A stretch of 64,000 nt of DNA from positions 44,228,925-44,292,924 of the forward strand of contig OY821772.1 in the NCBI GenBank assembly GCA_963682175.1, read 5' to 3'. Under the pieces are notes generated by a model, which saw only the letters and a list, made by a program, of their open reading frames with translations, had not been told where the DNA came from and searched no databases. Made by a program: the position numbers and the translations under genes. Below, piece after piece: positions 13,301 through 24,269 of this stretch (positions are counted from its first letter, which is position 1; each line of letters starts with the position of its first letter). Source of the DNA: Triglochin maritima (Eukaryota > Streptophyta > Magnoliopsida > Alismatales > Juncaginaceae).

Positions 13301-14315
13301 CAACAGGCTGGTAAGAGACAAACATGGACTTGTCAGCACATACATGCACATTAGCCCCAGTGTCAACCAACCACTCACGTGGTTCATAAATGGAAAAAAC
13401 ATGAGGATTAACAGAAACAAACTTACTGTTGGTCTCATCCACCTCGGTCAATACATTGACCTGTGGAGTCGATTCAGTGGTACCTTGTTGGCGTTTGACT
13501 TTCTTGGATGGACAATCCTTAGCCCAGTGCCCAACCTGTCCACAATTCCAACATGGTTTGTTTGTTGGCCTTTTCTGGATTTTGACCTTGGGTTTAGTCT
13601 TATTAATAGGTTGTGGTTTTCCTTTAAAATGTGACTTAGATGAGGATCCAATTAATACGTTTGCCTTTGGTTGGAACTATACAGGCATCACTGGTTTTTC
13701 ACCCCGATGTTCCTCCTCGATTGCAATAGCAACCATGAGGTCATCCATAGTCAGTTTTCCTCTCTTATGCTTTAGAGACATCCCGAAGTCCTCCCAGGAT
13801 CGAGGGAACTTCTCAATAATTGACATTACCAGAAACTTCTCAGGAAGCTTCATGTCAGCCTCTTTTAAGCCATGGATTAGAATCATAAACTGATGAGCTT
13901 GTTCAGTAACTGACTTGCTTTCCACCATTTGAAACTTCAGGAATTTTCCAACATAATACTTTTCATGACCTAAGTCCTCAGTATTATATTTTTTATCCAA
14001 CTCATCCCATAAATCCTTTGCAGTCACAGAAGCAGAGGAGGACGAACTATAAACATCGAAGAGCACGTTGGACAAAGCCAACAGAATGCAACCTCGACAT
14101 AATTTGTCATTCTCTATCCACAGATCTTGTGCTGCTTTGATTTGGGGATCTTCAGTTTCAGAAAGTGGGAAAGCCTTTTCAATTACGTCAACTAAACCAA
14201 TAGCGGTCAACCAGATCTTCATACGTTGTTGCCAACGTTTGAAATTCTGTCCGGAAAATTTTTCCGGCATGCCTGACATGTCCACTTTTGGCGCAAACGA
14301 ATTATTAGACGACAT
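10313..14315 (-). pseudogene. Copia gag-pol polyprotein, broken at four points
   Basis: Order on the minus strand is Gag from 14315, a CCHC zinc knuckle (CWNCGQVGHWAKDC, about 13550-13510), aspartic protease (WLVDTGANVHV), GAG-pre-integrase with integrase (SDRGGEY and SPQSNGIAERKN), reverse transcriptase (YVDDILLFGS) and RNase H. The order integrase before reverse transcriptase defines Ty1/copia. Four breaks are visible: TAG at 13677-13679 between Gag and the knuckle, a one-base shift near 12935, a one-base shift in a T-run near 12727-12736, and TGA at 12422-12424. The RT-RNase H part (12406-10313) is open for 697 codons. In trans supply by relatives would be needed for movement. Confidence 0.93.
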
Positions 14316-14339
14316 AATTAACAATATTTTATCTGAGAT

Positions 14340-15153
14340 TGTTGATACAATTACAAATATGATCATGTAATACAGTGGGTTACATATGTCGAATAAATAT
14401 TCCATAAGGATTCAGATAAAGGCAACATACAAAAACATGTAATGGAAAACAAGAAACGAAGGAACATGAATCAGAAACGACCTCATAGACCGAGCCGTCG
14501 GAAGGCGACTTGCCTCAGAGAAAATATCGGCCCACATACCAGTGCGTTTGATGGTCTGCCGGTTTTCTCCCAGGATAGAACGGTCTCACCGTCGAACAGG
14601 CTCACACCGGAGTCGACGGACCTCGAAAACAGCGCGAAACCTCGCAAGAATCAGACGTTGAACAACTTTGGATTCGGGGAGGGGAAATCGCCGAAGAGGG
14701 ACGGTTTCCGTAGAGATGATGGGAAAATAGAACGTGTGTATTTTTAGGAGGAAACTGTCATGATATATATATGTATTTATTCTTGTAACCGTCAAGGACT
14801 TAATTGCAAAAACAATTACCTTGAGGTCCAAAAATAAATACACCCATCACCCTGAGGCTAAAGCCTCTAATTTCCCCCAAATCCCACGCCACGTCACGCC
14901 ACGCCTCGCCCCGGACCGGGACGGGCGCGCGCACGTGTGTGGAGAATTCTCTCCTCCTCTCTTTCCACCTACAAAGTGACAAGTGAATAGTATGTTTATC
15001 AACATCCTTCAACTTGTTAGCTTTACCAATGTGGGACTAAAAAGTAGAGGTGAGCACATGGCATATGACGCAATAGTTTCTAATCTTCATCTCAACATTG
15101 GATTTCTTCAATTGAGTTATTCATAGGCCTAGCCCAAACTCAATATTCCAACA
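14340..15153 (-). repeat. 5' LTR of the copia element (814 bp)
   Basis: Direct repeat of 8912-9752 with the same termini. Read on the plus strand its right end lies only 31 bp upstream of the RPS3 start codon at 15185. Any transcription of the RPS3 body from the old promoter must cross the whole element, unless an antisense start in this LTR is used. Confidence 0.95.
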
Positions 15154-16137
15154 CAATCTAGGGTTTCCTTCCCCAACCCCAATCATGGCGACTCAGATCA
15201 GCAAGAAACGAAAGGTACCTTTCGACCTTCGGATCCCAAACCCTAATTCCTCTACCCATTCCCAATCTGACATCTCTCCAGTTCGTCGCGGACGGCGTCT
15301 TCTTCGCGGAGCTGAACGAGGTGCTCACACGGGAGCTGGAGGAGGACGGCTACTCCGGCGTGGAGGTGCGCGTCACCCCCATGCGCACAGAGATCGTCAT
15401 CCGCGCCACCCGGACGCAGAACGTCCTCGGTAATCGGATCTTCTTGCCTGGCAGTCGGATCTGTTTCCGGAGTCGCCTTGGATTTAGGTGGTTCGGTTTG
15501 ATTTTGCAGGGGAGAAGGGGAGAAGGGGAGGAGGATAAGGGAGCTTACATCTGTTGTGCAGAAGAGGTTCAATTCCGGAGAATAGCGTCGAGCTTTATGC
15601 TGAGAAGGTTAACAGTAGGGGGCTTTGTGCTATTGCTCAGGCCGAGTCGCTTCGCTACAAGCTTCTTGGTGGTCTCGCTGTCCGAAGGTATATGCTTTTG
15701 ATATGATTTATTTGCTTGCATGTTGTTATTTGTTTTTGTGTAATTCGGAGCATTGCAAAGGAATGAAATCGATAGGTTTTATTATTATTGGATTTTTCGA
15801 GAGAATGGCGTGGTTCCTCTTGTTTTGCTTAATGAATTTGTGTAAACACGTTGATAGTGTTGGGAAAATTCAGGGTTGTTTTGGTAAGTGGAAAGTTTCT
15901 CCCTTCAACTACACTTGAGTTTGGGCTTGATCTGCACATGTGAAACCAATTAATAACATATGTGAGGTATAAGATTTTGAGAACTGTTCATAGTAGTCTC
16001 ATATCCTAAACCAAGGTATATTGTTGTGAGGTATAAAAGTTTGAGTCTGTCCACGCCACCAATTACATTTTGTGATGAGGTTCAAACCTTCAAAAGTTAG
16101 ACTTGTTATCTTGTTCTGCCTCTGTGAACTGTGTGAT

Positions 16138-16798
16138 GTAGATGTCATCTTTACAGCAGACTGGCACTTATTGCCCGCCTGTGTCTGATGGTGACTATAT
16201 ATGTGAATTGCTCTTCCATAGGTTTGAAATTGGGTGATAGGAATTCTTTTGTTCTGTCTCTCGAACCTTGGAAGGGATATTTAAGAATATCTAGTTTCTT
16301 CATAGTTCATTTGTCTGTCTACGATAACTCAATACTAGTGTTTTTAGCATGTTACCCTTCTTTATGTTAATCCTTGTTTGATCAAGGAAGAATCACGTGC
16401 TTCTAAGAAATTGTTGTAGTTGCGATTCAGTGTTACACAAAAAGTAAAAAAACATATCAAAGTTTTTCTTCATGTCGTCATTATGGTAAGTGTAGATGTC
16501 ATCTTTACAGCAGCCTGGCAGTTCTTGCCCGCCTGTGTCTGATGGTGACTACATATGTGCATTGCTCTTTTCCTTAGGTTCGAACTTGGGAGATAAGACT
16601 GCTTCTGTTCTGTCTCTCAAACCTTGGAAGGGATATTTAAGCATATCCCAGTACTAGTGTTTTAGTATGTCACCTTCTTTAGATGAATCCTTGTTTGATA
16701 AAGGATGAACCACGTGCTTCTAAGAAATTGTCATATTTGGCATTCACTGTTACACTGAAAGTCTAAAACTAAAAAAACATATCTGAAATTCTGTTCTT
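16138..16798 (+). repeat. Tandem segmental duplication inside RPS3 intron 3
   Basis: A block at about 16138-16467 is repeated at about 16492-16798. Both contain GATGTCATCTTTACAGCAG, CCGCCTGTGTCTGATGGTGA, CTTGGAAGGGATATTTAAG and CACGTGCTTCTAAGAAATTG in the same order, with small indels between copies. It lies wholly within the intron and seems non-coding. Confidence 0.85.
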
Positions 16799-17258
16799 CC
16801 AAATGTTTCCAACCATTTAAGATTAAGTGCTTGTGCTTAATTTCAGTGGGCTTATTGATTCGATATTATTCATTTTGTCAATTCTTATGTTATATGTTTC
16901 CTTGGTTATTGGAGCTCAAGCATTTTCATTTTGAGTGACTTCTACACTTTTCTCTAGTTATTATATAATTTGAGTTGAACATTTTTGTGTGCTGTATAAT
17001 TTTCTATTCCATGTTCTTCGGTCATATAAAATTTCCTCAAACTTCTATGTTCATCTATAATATGATACTTGTATAGACAGCCTTAAACGTAATTTGTTCA
17101 TATTCACAATTAGCTGAGAAATGTAGAGGCTTTAAGCCTTTAATGGTAAACTATGCCACCTTGTACCAGATTTTAACCAGAATCTGGCCATCCAGCAGAA
17201 TGTTTCTAATGATTCAGTAATTGGACTACTGCTGATTTACTGCGAAGTTGAAAATTAG

Positions 17259-17399
<141 letters not shown>

Positions 17400-17787
17400 T
17401 AATTTTGAAGGTGATCGTTAGTGGAAAACTTCGGGCTCAACGTGCGAAATCAATGAAGTTTAAAGATGGCTATATGGTTTCTTCTGGTCACCCTGTTAGG
17501 GAGTACATTGACTCTGCTGTTAGACACGTTTTGCTTAGACAGGTGCTTTCTCGAATGGATTACAATTATTTTGACATTTGGTTTTTCTACTATTGGGTTT
17601 TCTTTGTTTACCTTGTCGACCACGCTATTTATAGTTTTTTAAAATAAATAATACTTAATTATACCTTTACTATTGTTTAAGCCTTAACAAATGAATCATA
17701 TTTTAGACTTTTATCGTATGGTGTAACTTCCACGATAATGACCACAATGACTTCTAAGTGATCTGGAATGGGTTATAGTATTTACCA

Positions 17788-17985
17788 ATGTTTTAAAAAC
17801 CGAACCGAAGAGTGAACCGAAAACATCTCGGTTTGGTTCAAAGTGGTCGAACCGATGGTTCAACCTGGTCCAACCGATGATGACGTCAACATGACATCAG
17901 CATTTTGTGAACCGAGGGTTGAACCGAACCGACTCCGTAGCGGCGGTCCAACCGACGGTCCGACCGATTGAATCGATTTTTTCTA
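17788..17985. repeat. Dispersed repeat fragment in RPS3 intron 5
   Basis: A GC-richer block made of repeated GAACCGA / TCGGTTTGGTTC / CCAACCGATGG motifs starts after ATGTTTTAAAAACCG. This composition is common in plant dispersed repeats. I could not define its termini or a target duplication. Confidence 0.4.
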
Positions 17986-19196
17986 TTATTTTTTAACATA
18001 ATAAGTAATAACAAAGTACCTAAACTATGAACAATTCAACAAAAAATATCCATTTGTAAAATAACTTAATTAAAATCAGTAAAAAAAATGAACAAACATG
18101 TAACTAAGTAATATTAGTCTACACTTTCCTAGCTATACGGCTACACCTAATACACGGTCAACCTATGACACCTACGAGGTGACCAACAGTTGTAGTCTAC
18201 ACGGTGTGCTCAAATTGCTGATGGAACTTACGGATCTGCAAATAGCTACTTCGCAGTTGATAACATCATAGTTCATAGATTCATAGTACAGTGATATGGT
18301 AACACTTCTTCAATTCTAAACAACGAAATGGTGTCCTGCGAAGTGGTAACCCTAGTTTAGCAGTAGCGTTGTTAACATGCAAACCCTTGGCATTTGCTAT
18401 ATATGCTTCGATTATTTTAATAGACAACAAATTGCAAGGTAGCCCTGCTAGCATCACTTTTCTAAATACATGACTGTCTACTTAATTTACATATTGCGTA
18501 TACTGTTAATACCGTTCAGGGTGTTCTTGTTATCAAAGTGAAGATCATGCTGGATTGGGACCCTAAGGGCAAGATCGGACCGGTGACACCTATGCCAGAT
18601 CTTGTTACGATTCATCCTCCCAAGGAGGAAGATGAATACATGCGGCCATTCACAGCACCTGCACTCCCCACTGAAGTAGAACCTCTTGCAGCTTGAGAAA
18701 ATATCGGTTGTAAGAGTTAAATATTTATAGCAAAGGAATCATTACCAGGGCAGGGGTTATGTAAAATTTTGAACCTTTAAGCTGACATTGGAAGAATGGA
18801 AGTTATTTAATGTTTTTCCAGAGTTTCTATATAATTTGCCTGAACCGTTTTCCATGTTTCCCTTGGATTATGAACGTAGTTATAATATATGTTTTGCTGG
18901 TGTTCTTTTTTGTAAAGGAAAATGATTAGCGACCGCTGTTTAGGACGCGCGTTGAGGACGCTGCTGAGTTGACTGCTTAGTTGGAGTCATCCATGTCAGC
19001 AAAACTTATAATTATTTTCTTATTTTTTATTTTCACTTCCCGATACGTTTCCAATCACATTAAATGCGTCTCAAATCAGTCAGTCCTCCCTCGTTTTGGC
19101 GTTCCTACGAATGATACACATCTCATGGATTTTCTTCCTCATTTTGTCTTCCTTTTGGCTCACTATCAACCATTTTCTTTCGTTCTTTGTACTCAA

Positions 19197-22126
19197 ATGG
19201 AGGAGACCTTAAACGTTCCGAAACAGCAGATATTTTTTCGTTCTTTCGAATACGTCAAAACATTTTACGTTGCCTATGCCGATTCATGTGGTTTTGGTGT
19301 TAAGATAAGACAATCTCATTACGATCGTGATGTTGTGATACGTGTCACACTGACTTGCTCCAAGGAGGGCCACGCTCCAGCAAACCAAGGAGAAGGGAAA
19401 CTAAAGCATAGGTTATCCGGTAGGGTCCAATGCACTGCTCAGATCAGGGTCTCTGGAAACCCAACAAGAGGGTACAACATAAACTATGTTGATCTTCAAC
19501 ATAACCACGCCATGCTTGAGGACGATCAAATGTGTTTCCTCCGACAAAAACGAGTCGTCCCTGATGCCGCCAGAGCACGCATATCGTGCAATGATTCTGC
19601 TGGGATATCGGCTGCTAATACCATGCAATCTTTTGTGGTTGAGGCTGGAGGTCATGACAAATTGACTTTCAACGAGCGGGACCTAAGGTGTGTGTTATTT
19701 TCTGCGTAATTTAATTGAAGTTAAACATTTTGCCCGGTCTTAAACATTACTTTGTGCAGGAACGTTGTAAACGAAGTCAGAAATTTGAAGATGGGACAGA
19801 ACGATGCACAAGCTCTTCAGAATTATTTCATCAGGATGCAGAAAATTGATTCTATGTTTTTTTATGTAATGGATATGGATGACGAAGGAAGACTACGAAA
19901 CGTGTTCTGGGCTGACTGTCGTTCTAGAGCTGCGTACTCATACTTTGGAGACGCAATATGTTTCGACACAACGTACATTACCAACCAATACGACATGCCT
20001 TTTGCCCCATTTGTAGGAGTAAATCACCATTTCGAATCGATTTTGCTCGGTTGCGCTTTGCTGTCTTCTGAGACCACTGAAAATTACATCTGGTTGTTCC
20101 AAACTTGGTTGTCGTGCATGAACGGTACGTATATACTTAGGGTCGGTCCGATTTAAGTCTCGTGTCTGTCCGGTTTAAGTTGTATGTATGCCTGGAATAA
20201 GTTGTGGTTCTGTCCAGAATAAGTAACATGTCTGTCCGGAATAAGGTCATTCTCTGTCCGGAATAAGATGTATGTATGTCCGGTTTAAGGTTTGAGTGTG
20301 TCCAGAATAAGTTCTGGTTGTATCCCGATAAAGTTGCTTGTCTGTCCGGAATAAGACATATGTCTGTCCGGATTAAGGTCATTGTCTGTCCGGAATAAGA
20401 TGTATGTCTGTCCGGATTAAGGTCCTTCTTTGTCCGGAATAAGATGTATGTTAGTCCGGAATAAGGTCCTTCTCTGTCCGGAATAAGATGTATGTCTGTC
20501 CGGTTTAAGTTTTGAGTGTGTCCAGAATAAGTTCTGGTTCTATCCAGACGAAGTTGCTTGTGTCTGGAATAAGGTTCTCCTCTGTCCGGAATAAGACGTA
20601 TGTCTGTCCGGAAGAAGTTCTAGGTGTTTCCGGAATATGGTTTGTTCGGAACAAGTTGGGTGTCTGTCCGGAATAAGTTGGGTGTATGTCCGGATTAAGT
20701 CGTATGTCTGTTCTGAATACTTTGTGGTTTTGTCCGTAATAAGTTGTGCTTGTCCGGATTAAGTTTTCAAAGTAGTTTTTCGTACCTTTGAATATATGAC
20801 TCACTCATTTAAAATTGCTCCCGTCCATGCAGATATAAGTCCCCCAGCGATCATAACAGATCAATGTGGCGTCGTTATTGCTGCTGTGAGGAATGTCTTC
20901 CCAAACGCGATGCACAAATTTTGTATATGGCACATAATGAACAAAGCTCCCGTGAAGTTGCCGACGCAGTATCGGAAACACATGCTATTTGATCTCAAAT
21001 TGATTGTATTTGATTCCGAAACCCCAGCAGAATTTGAGCGTAATTGGTAGGGTTTTCTTGGTGATTTTGACCTCCATAACCATAGTTGGCTCCAATCGAT
21101 TTATGCAATCCGAGGGTCCTGGATACCTGCATTTGTTGGAGATTGTTTCTTCGCAGGAATGACATCTACTCAGAGAAGCGAGGGTATGAACGGCTTTTTC
21201 GAGAAGTACCTGACATCTAAGACCACGCTTACGCAGTTCGTTGGACAATACGAACTCGCGCTCCGCCACAAGTATGAGAAGGAAGCTCAATCCGATTTCG
21301 ATTGTCTTCATAAGAGTCCCCAATTAGTTTCAATGTATCCATTCGAGAGGCAGTTGAGCGAGTTGTATACGGTAGGGGTCTTCAAGAAAGTACAATTACA
21401 AATTGGGAAGATGATATACTCCGATATTATGGAGGAGTTCAATACGGGTGACACATTCCATTACAAAGTATCTGAACGTGTATTATGTGGTGAGCAGCTA
21501 CTGTCGAAACGTTTCCTAGTACAAATCAGATCTACGAACTTCACATGTGATTGTAGAATGTTTCAGCACATTGGTTTTTTATGTTGCCACAATTTTGTTG
21601 TCATTGCACGCTTAGATCCTAATACATTGCTCCCGGAGTCTTACATCGTTAATCGATGGCAGAAAGATATTCGAAGGAGTCATCGAGAAAAAGTTACCCA
21701 GAAGATGACATAATGGAGAAGGATGCGCTTCGTCGTCATGACGACATAATGGGTCGTCTCGTTTGGATCGCACAAGAATCTTTCATTTCACACGCAAGGT
21801 ATCTTGAGGTCGTTAAGTACATTGAATTGCTTAAGGTACGTATGCAAAGTACCCAACGTCCTATTGAACTTGTTGAACCTGAGACGACGGGTACATCTGT
21901 TCTCAATCCAGATAAGGTAAGACGTCCAGGCAGACCGCCGACTAGACGACGGATTTCTTTAGCTGAGAAGATAGTTAGAAGAAGCCATACAAAGCACGAC
22001 AAACAAGAAAAGAGAAAGTTCAAGGAGAAGGTTACATCGTCGTTGCACCCAGTCACACCGAAACCGGGGGATGAAGATTTCGGTGATTGGGACATGAATC
22101 TGTATTACGAGGAACTTCCTCCTTAA
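19197..22126 (+). pseudogene. MULE transposase (MURA/FAR1-like), two breaks
   Basis: Exons are 19197-19687, 19760-20124 and 20833-22126. The N-terminal part (FYVAYADSCGFGVKIRQSHYD) is the FAR1-type DNA-binding domain. The middle part (FWADCRSRAAYSYFGDAICF) carries the first catalytic Asp of the MULE domain, followed by ITDQCGVVIAAVRNVFPNA and WHIMNK. A SWIM zinc finger (CDCRMFQHIGFLCCH) and a basic RRPGRPPTRRR stretch like an AT-hook follow. Breaks: TAG at 21048-21050, and a one-base shift near 21699 after which reading continues to 22126. The start is chosen at the ATG beside the region homologous to copy 2. An upstream ATG at 18981 is open but weak. Intron 2 (20125-20832) is almost entirely a 22-bp minisatellite. 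Confidence 0.88.
20140..20785 (+). repeat. Minisatellite array A, 22-bp unit, in transposase intron 2
   Basis: About thirty units of the general form CTGTCCGGAATAAGATGTATGT run in the direction of transposase transcription. Variants include GGTTTAAG and GGATTAAG in place of GGAATAAG. The array starts just after the donor at 20125 and stops about 50 bp before the acceptor at 20832. Confidence 0.93.
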
Positions 22127-22164
22127 TTTTAGATTTCCTGTTATTTTCCGTCTCTTGTAAAACT

Positions 22165-23355
22165 TATAAGTTGTGAAATGTGTTCCTGGTTTAAGTGGTT
22201 TAAGTGTCCGGATTACGATCTGAATCTGTCCGGATTAAGTGATTTTTGTGTCCAGATTAAGGTCCTGGTTTGTCCGGATTGAGGTCCTGGTTTGTCCGGT
22301 TTACGTTCTACCCTGTACCAATTATGTTGCTTGTGTGTCCAGATTATGGTTCTAGTGTGTCCGGATTACGTTGGGATCCTTCCGGATTACGTTCTGGGTC
22401 TGTCCGGTTTCAGTAGATTTTTTGTCCAGATTAAGTTCATGGTCTGTCCGGATTAAGGTTCTGGTCTGTCCGGATTGAGGTCCTGGTCTGTCCGGTTTAC
22501 GTTCTAGCTTGTACCAATTATGTTGCTCGTGTGTCCAGATTATGGTTCTAGTGTGTCCAGATTACGTTCGGGATCTGTCCGGATTACATTCTGGGTCTGT
22601 CCGGTTTAAGTGGATTTTTTGTCCAGATTAAGTTCATGGTCTGTCCGGATTAAGGTTCTGGTCTGTCCGGATTGAGGTCCTGGTCTGTCCGGTTTACGTT
22701 CTACTATGTACCAATTATGTTGCTCGTGTGTCCAGATTAGGGTTCTAGTGTGTCCGGATTACGTTCTGGGTCTGTCCGGTTTAAGCGGATTTTTTGTCCA
22801 GATTAAGTTCATGGTCTGTCCGGTTTACGTTCTACCATGTACCAATTATGTTGCTCGTGTGTCCAGATTATGGTTCTAGTGTGTCCGGATTACGTTGGGA
22901 TCTGTCCAGATTACGTTCTGGGTTTGTCCGGTTTAAGTCGATTTTTTGCCCAGATTAAGTTCATGGTTTGTCCGGATTAAGGTTCTGGTCTGTCCGGATT
23001 GAGGTCCTGGTCTGTCCAGTTTAAGTTCTAGCATGTACCAATTATGTTGCTCGTGTGTCCAGATTATGGTTCTAGTGTGTCCGGATTACGTTCGGGATCT
23101 GTCCGGATTACGTTCTGGGTCTGTCCGGTTTAAGTGGATTTTTTGTCCAGATTAAGTTCATGGTCTGTCCGGATGAAGGTCTGGTCTGTCCGGTTTACGT
23201 TCTAGCATGTACCAATTATGTTGAGCGTGTGTCCAGATTATGGGGACAGTGTGTCCGGATTACGTCTGGATCTGTCCGGATTACGTTGAGGGTCTGTCCG
23301 GTTTAAGTGTTCTTTGTGTCCAGATTAAGTTCATGGTCTGGTCCGGTTTACGTTC
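22165..23355 (+). repeat. Minisatellite array B with a higher-order repeat of about 197 bp
   Basis: Basic units of 22 bp (for example CTGTCCGGATTAAGGTTCTG) are grouped into blocks marked by GTACCAATTATGTTGCTCGTG. This marker lies at 22315, 22511, 22708, 22839, 23035 and 23209, so the spacings are 196, 197, 131, 196 and 174, close to 9, 9, 6, 9 and 8 units. The array sits between the convergent 3' ends of the two genes of MULE copy 1. Confidence 0.93.
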
Positions 23356-24269
23356 TTTTTAAAGAAAACATTCCAAAAATGGGCTTTGTAATTTGTAATT
23401 TCCTATCTTTTAAAAAATGGAGTTTGTAATTTGTAATTCCCTATCTGTAAAAAAATGAAGTTCGTAATTTGTACAACTAAAAAAAAGGATCACACTCCAG
23501 GAACTGGTGTTCAGATTTGCACACACAAACGGGGGTCCTTAAGCAACCAGAGCGTCAATTCGCCCCTGACACAGTGAATGACCTTCAGGTGCTTCTCCTT
23601 CGTTGGGTCAAGATTTAGCATTAAGCACCTGATCCAGTATAAAACATACGCTCCACAATCGTTGCTCCCAGGTGATTGTCGTTGGCTTTGCTTCCTTAGG
23701 ATTCTCAATGGTCAATCAACCTTCAGCACTTCCCTCCAGTATTTAGCCACCTCTGCTGCTGCGCATTCATGTGCGCCAACAAGGACGTCTGGATCTTCAC
23801 CTCGATCTAGCACCCTAGACGCACTGTTGAACTGCAGGAACTCCGCAGACGGACCGTAGGCAACCACCAGATGCCATTGGCCTGCAGACCAGCATGGTTG
23901 TGCGATTACGGATTCTTTTGGAGACAATCCGTTAATTTTAGGGAGTATACAATCATCAATTGCTCCCCCTTGACCCTCCACAATTCGTCCTGATTCGAAT
24001 GTTGATATACATATAACCTTTCGGGCTTGTCGTCTTCCTTGGAGGACCGAAATCATCACATCCATTGTTTCGTCGCCCATATCCATCCCCGATGTTATTA
24101 TTTCCTCCAGGTCGCAGCGTGTTAGACTATAGATGTCCCCTCTCCAGATCACCTATGTCTGGTCCGTGCTTGGTGCGGTCAAGTTCAATAACACATTGAC
24201 CTCATCAGCTGACAACGTCCCCAATGCGACCATGTCAACATCAGGCCTCGTCGCCCCTGAGTGGACAAC

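Larger units (their letters stand above)
8912..15153 (-). mobile_element. Ty1/copia LTR retrotransposon in the RPS3 5' leader
   Basis: Two direct repeats of about 0.8 kb bound a gag-pol region read on the minus strand. The termini are TG..CA, and the exact 5-bp duplication CAATC flanks the element (8907-8911 and 15154-15158). The purine tract next to the 3' LTR is the complement of 9753-9762 (TGTGGGGGAT). Only about 24 nt separate the 5' LTR end from the gag ATG at 14315. I do not recognise the usual initiator-Met tRNA primer site there. The LTRs differ by roughly twenty substitutions plus several small indels by eye, so the insertion is fairly young but not brand new. The internal frames are broken, so this copy is not autonomous. 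Confidence 0.95.

Noticed and set aside
15185..15433. Continuous frame from the RPS3 ATG through intron 1
   Set aside because: A GT-AG intron (15215-15281) and strong protein similarity in exon 2 in another frame show it is read-through of the intron.
18917..19000. Long classical MULE terminal inverted repeats
   Set aside because: The two ends share only the leading GG and short GACGC words; no long inverted match was found.
18981..19196. Upstream Met and hydrophobic N-terminal extension on the MULE transposase
   Set aside because: The homologous region of copy 2 does not support it; similarity starts close to 19197.
20140..20785. CRISPR-like array
   Set aside because: Repeats are contiguous 22-bp units without unique spacers, in a plant transposon intron.
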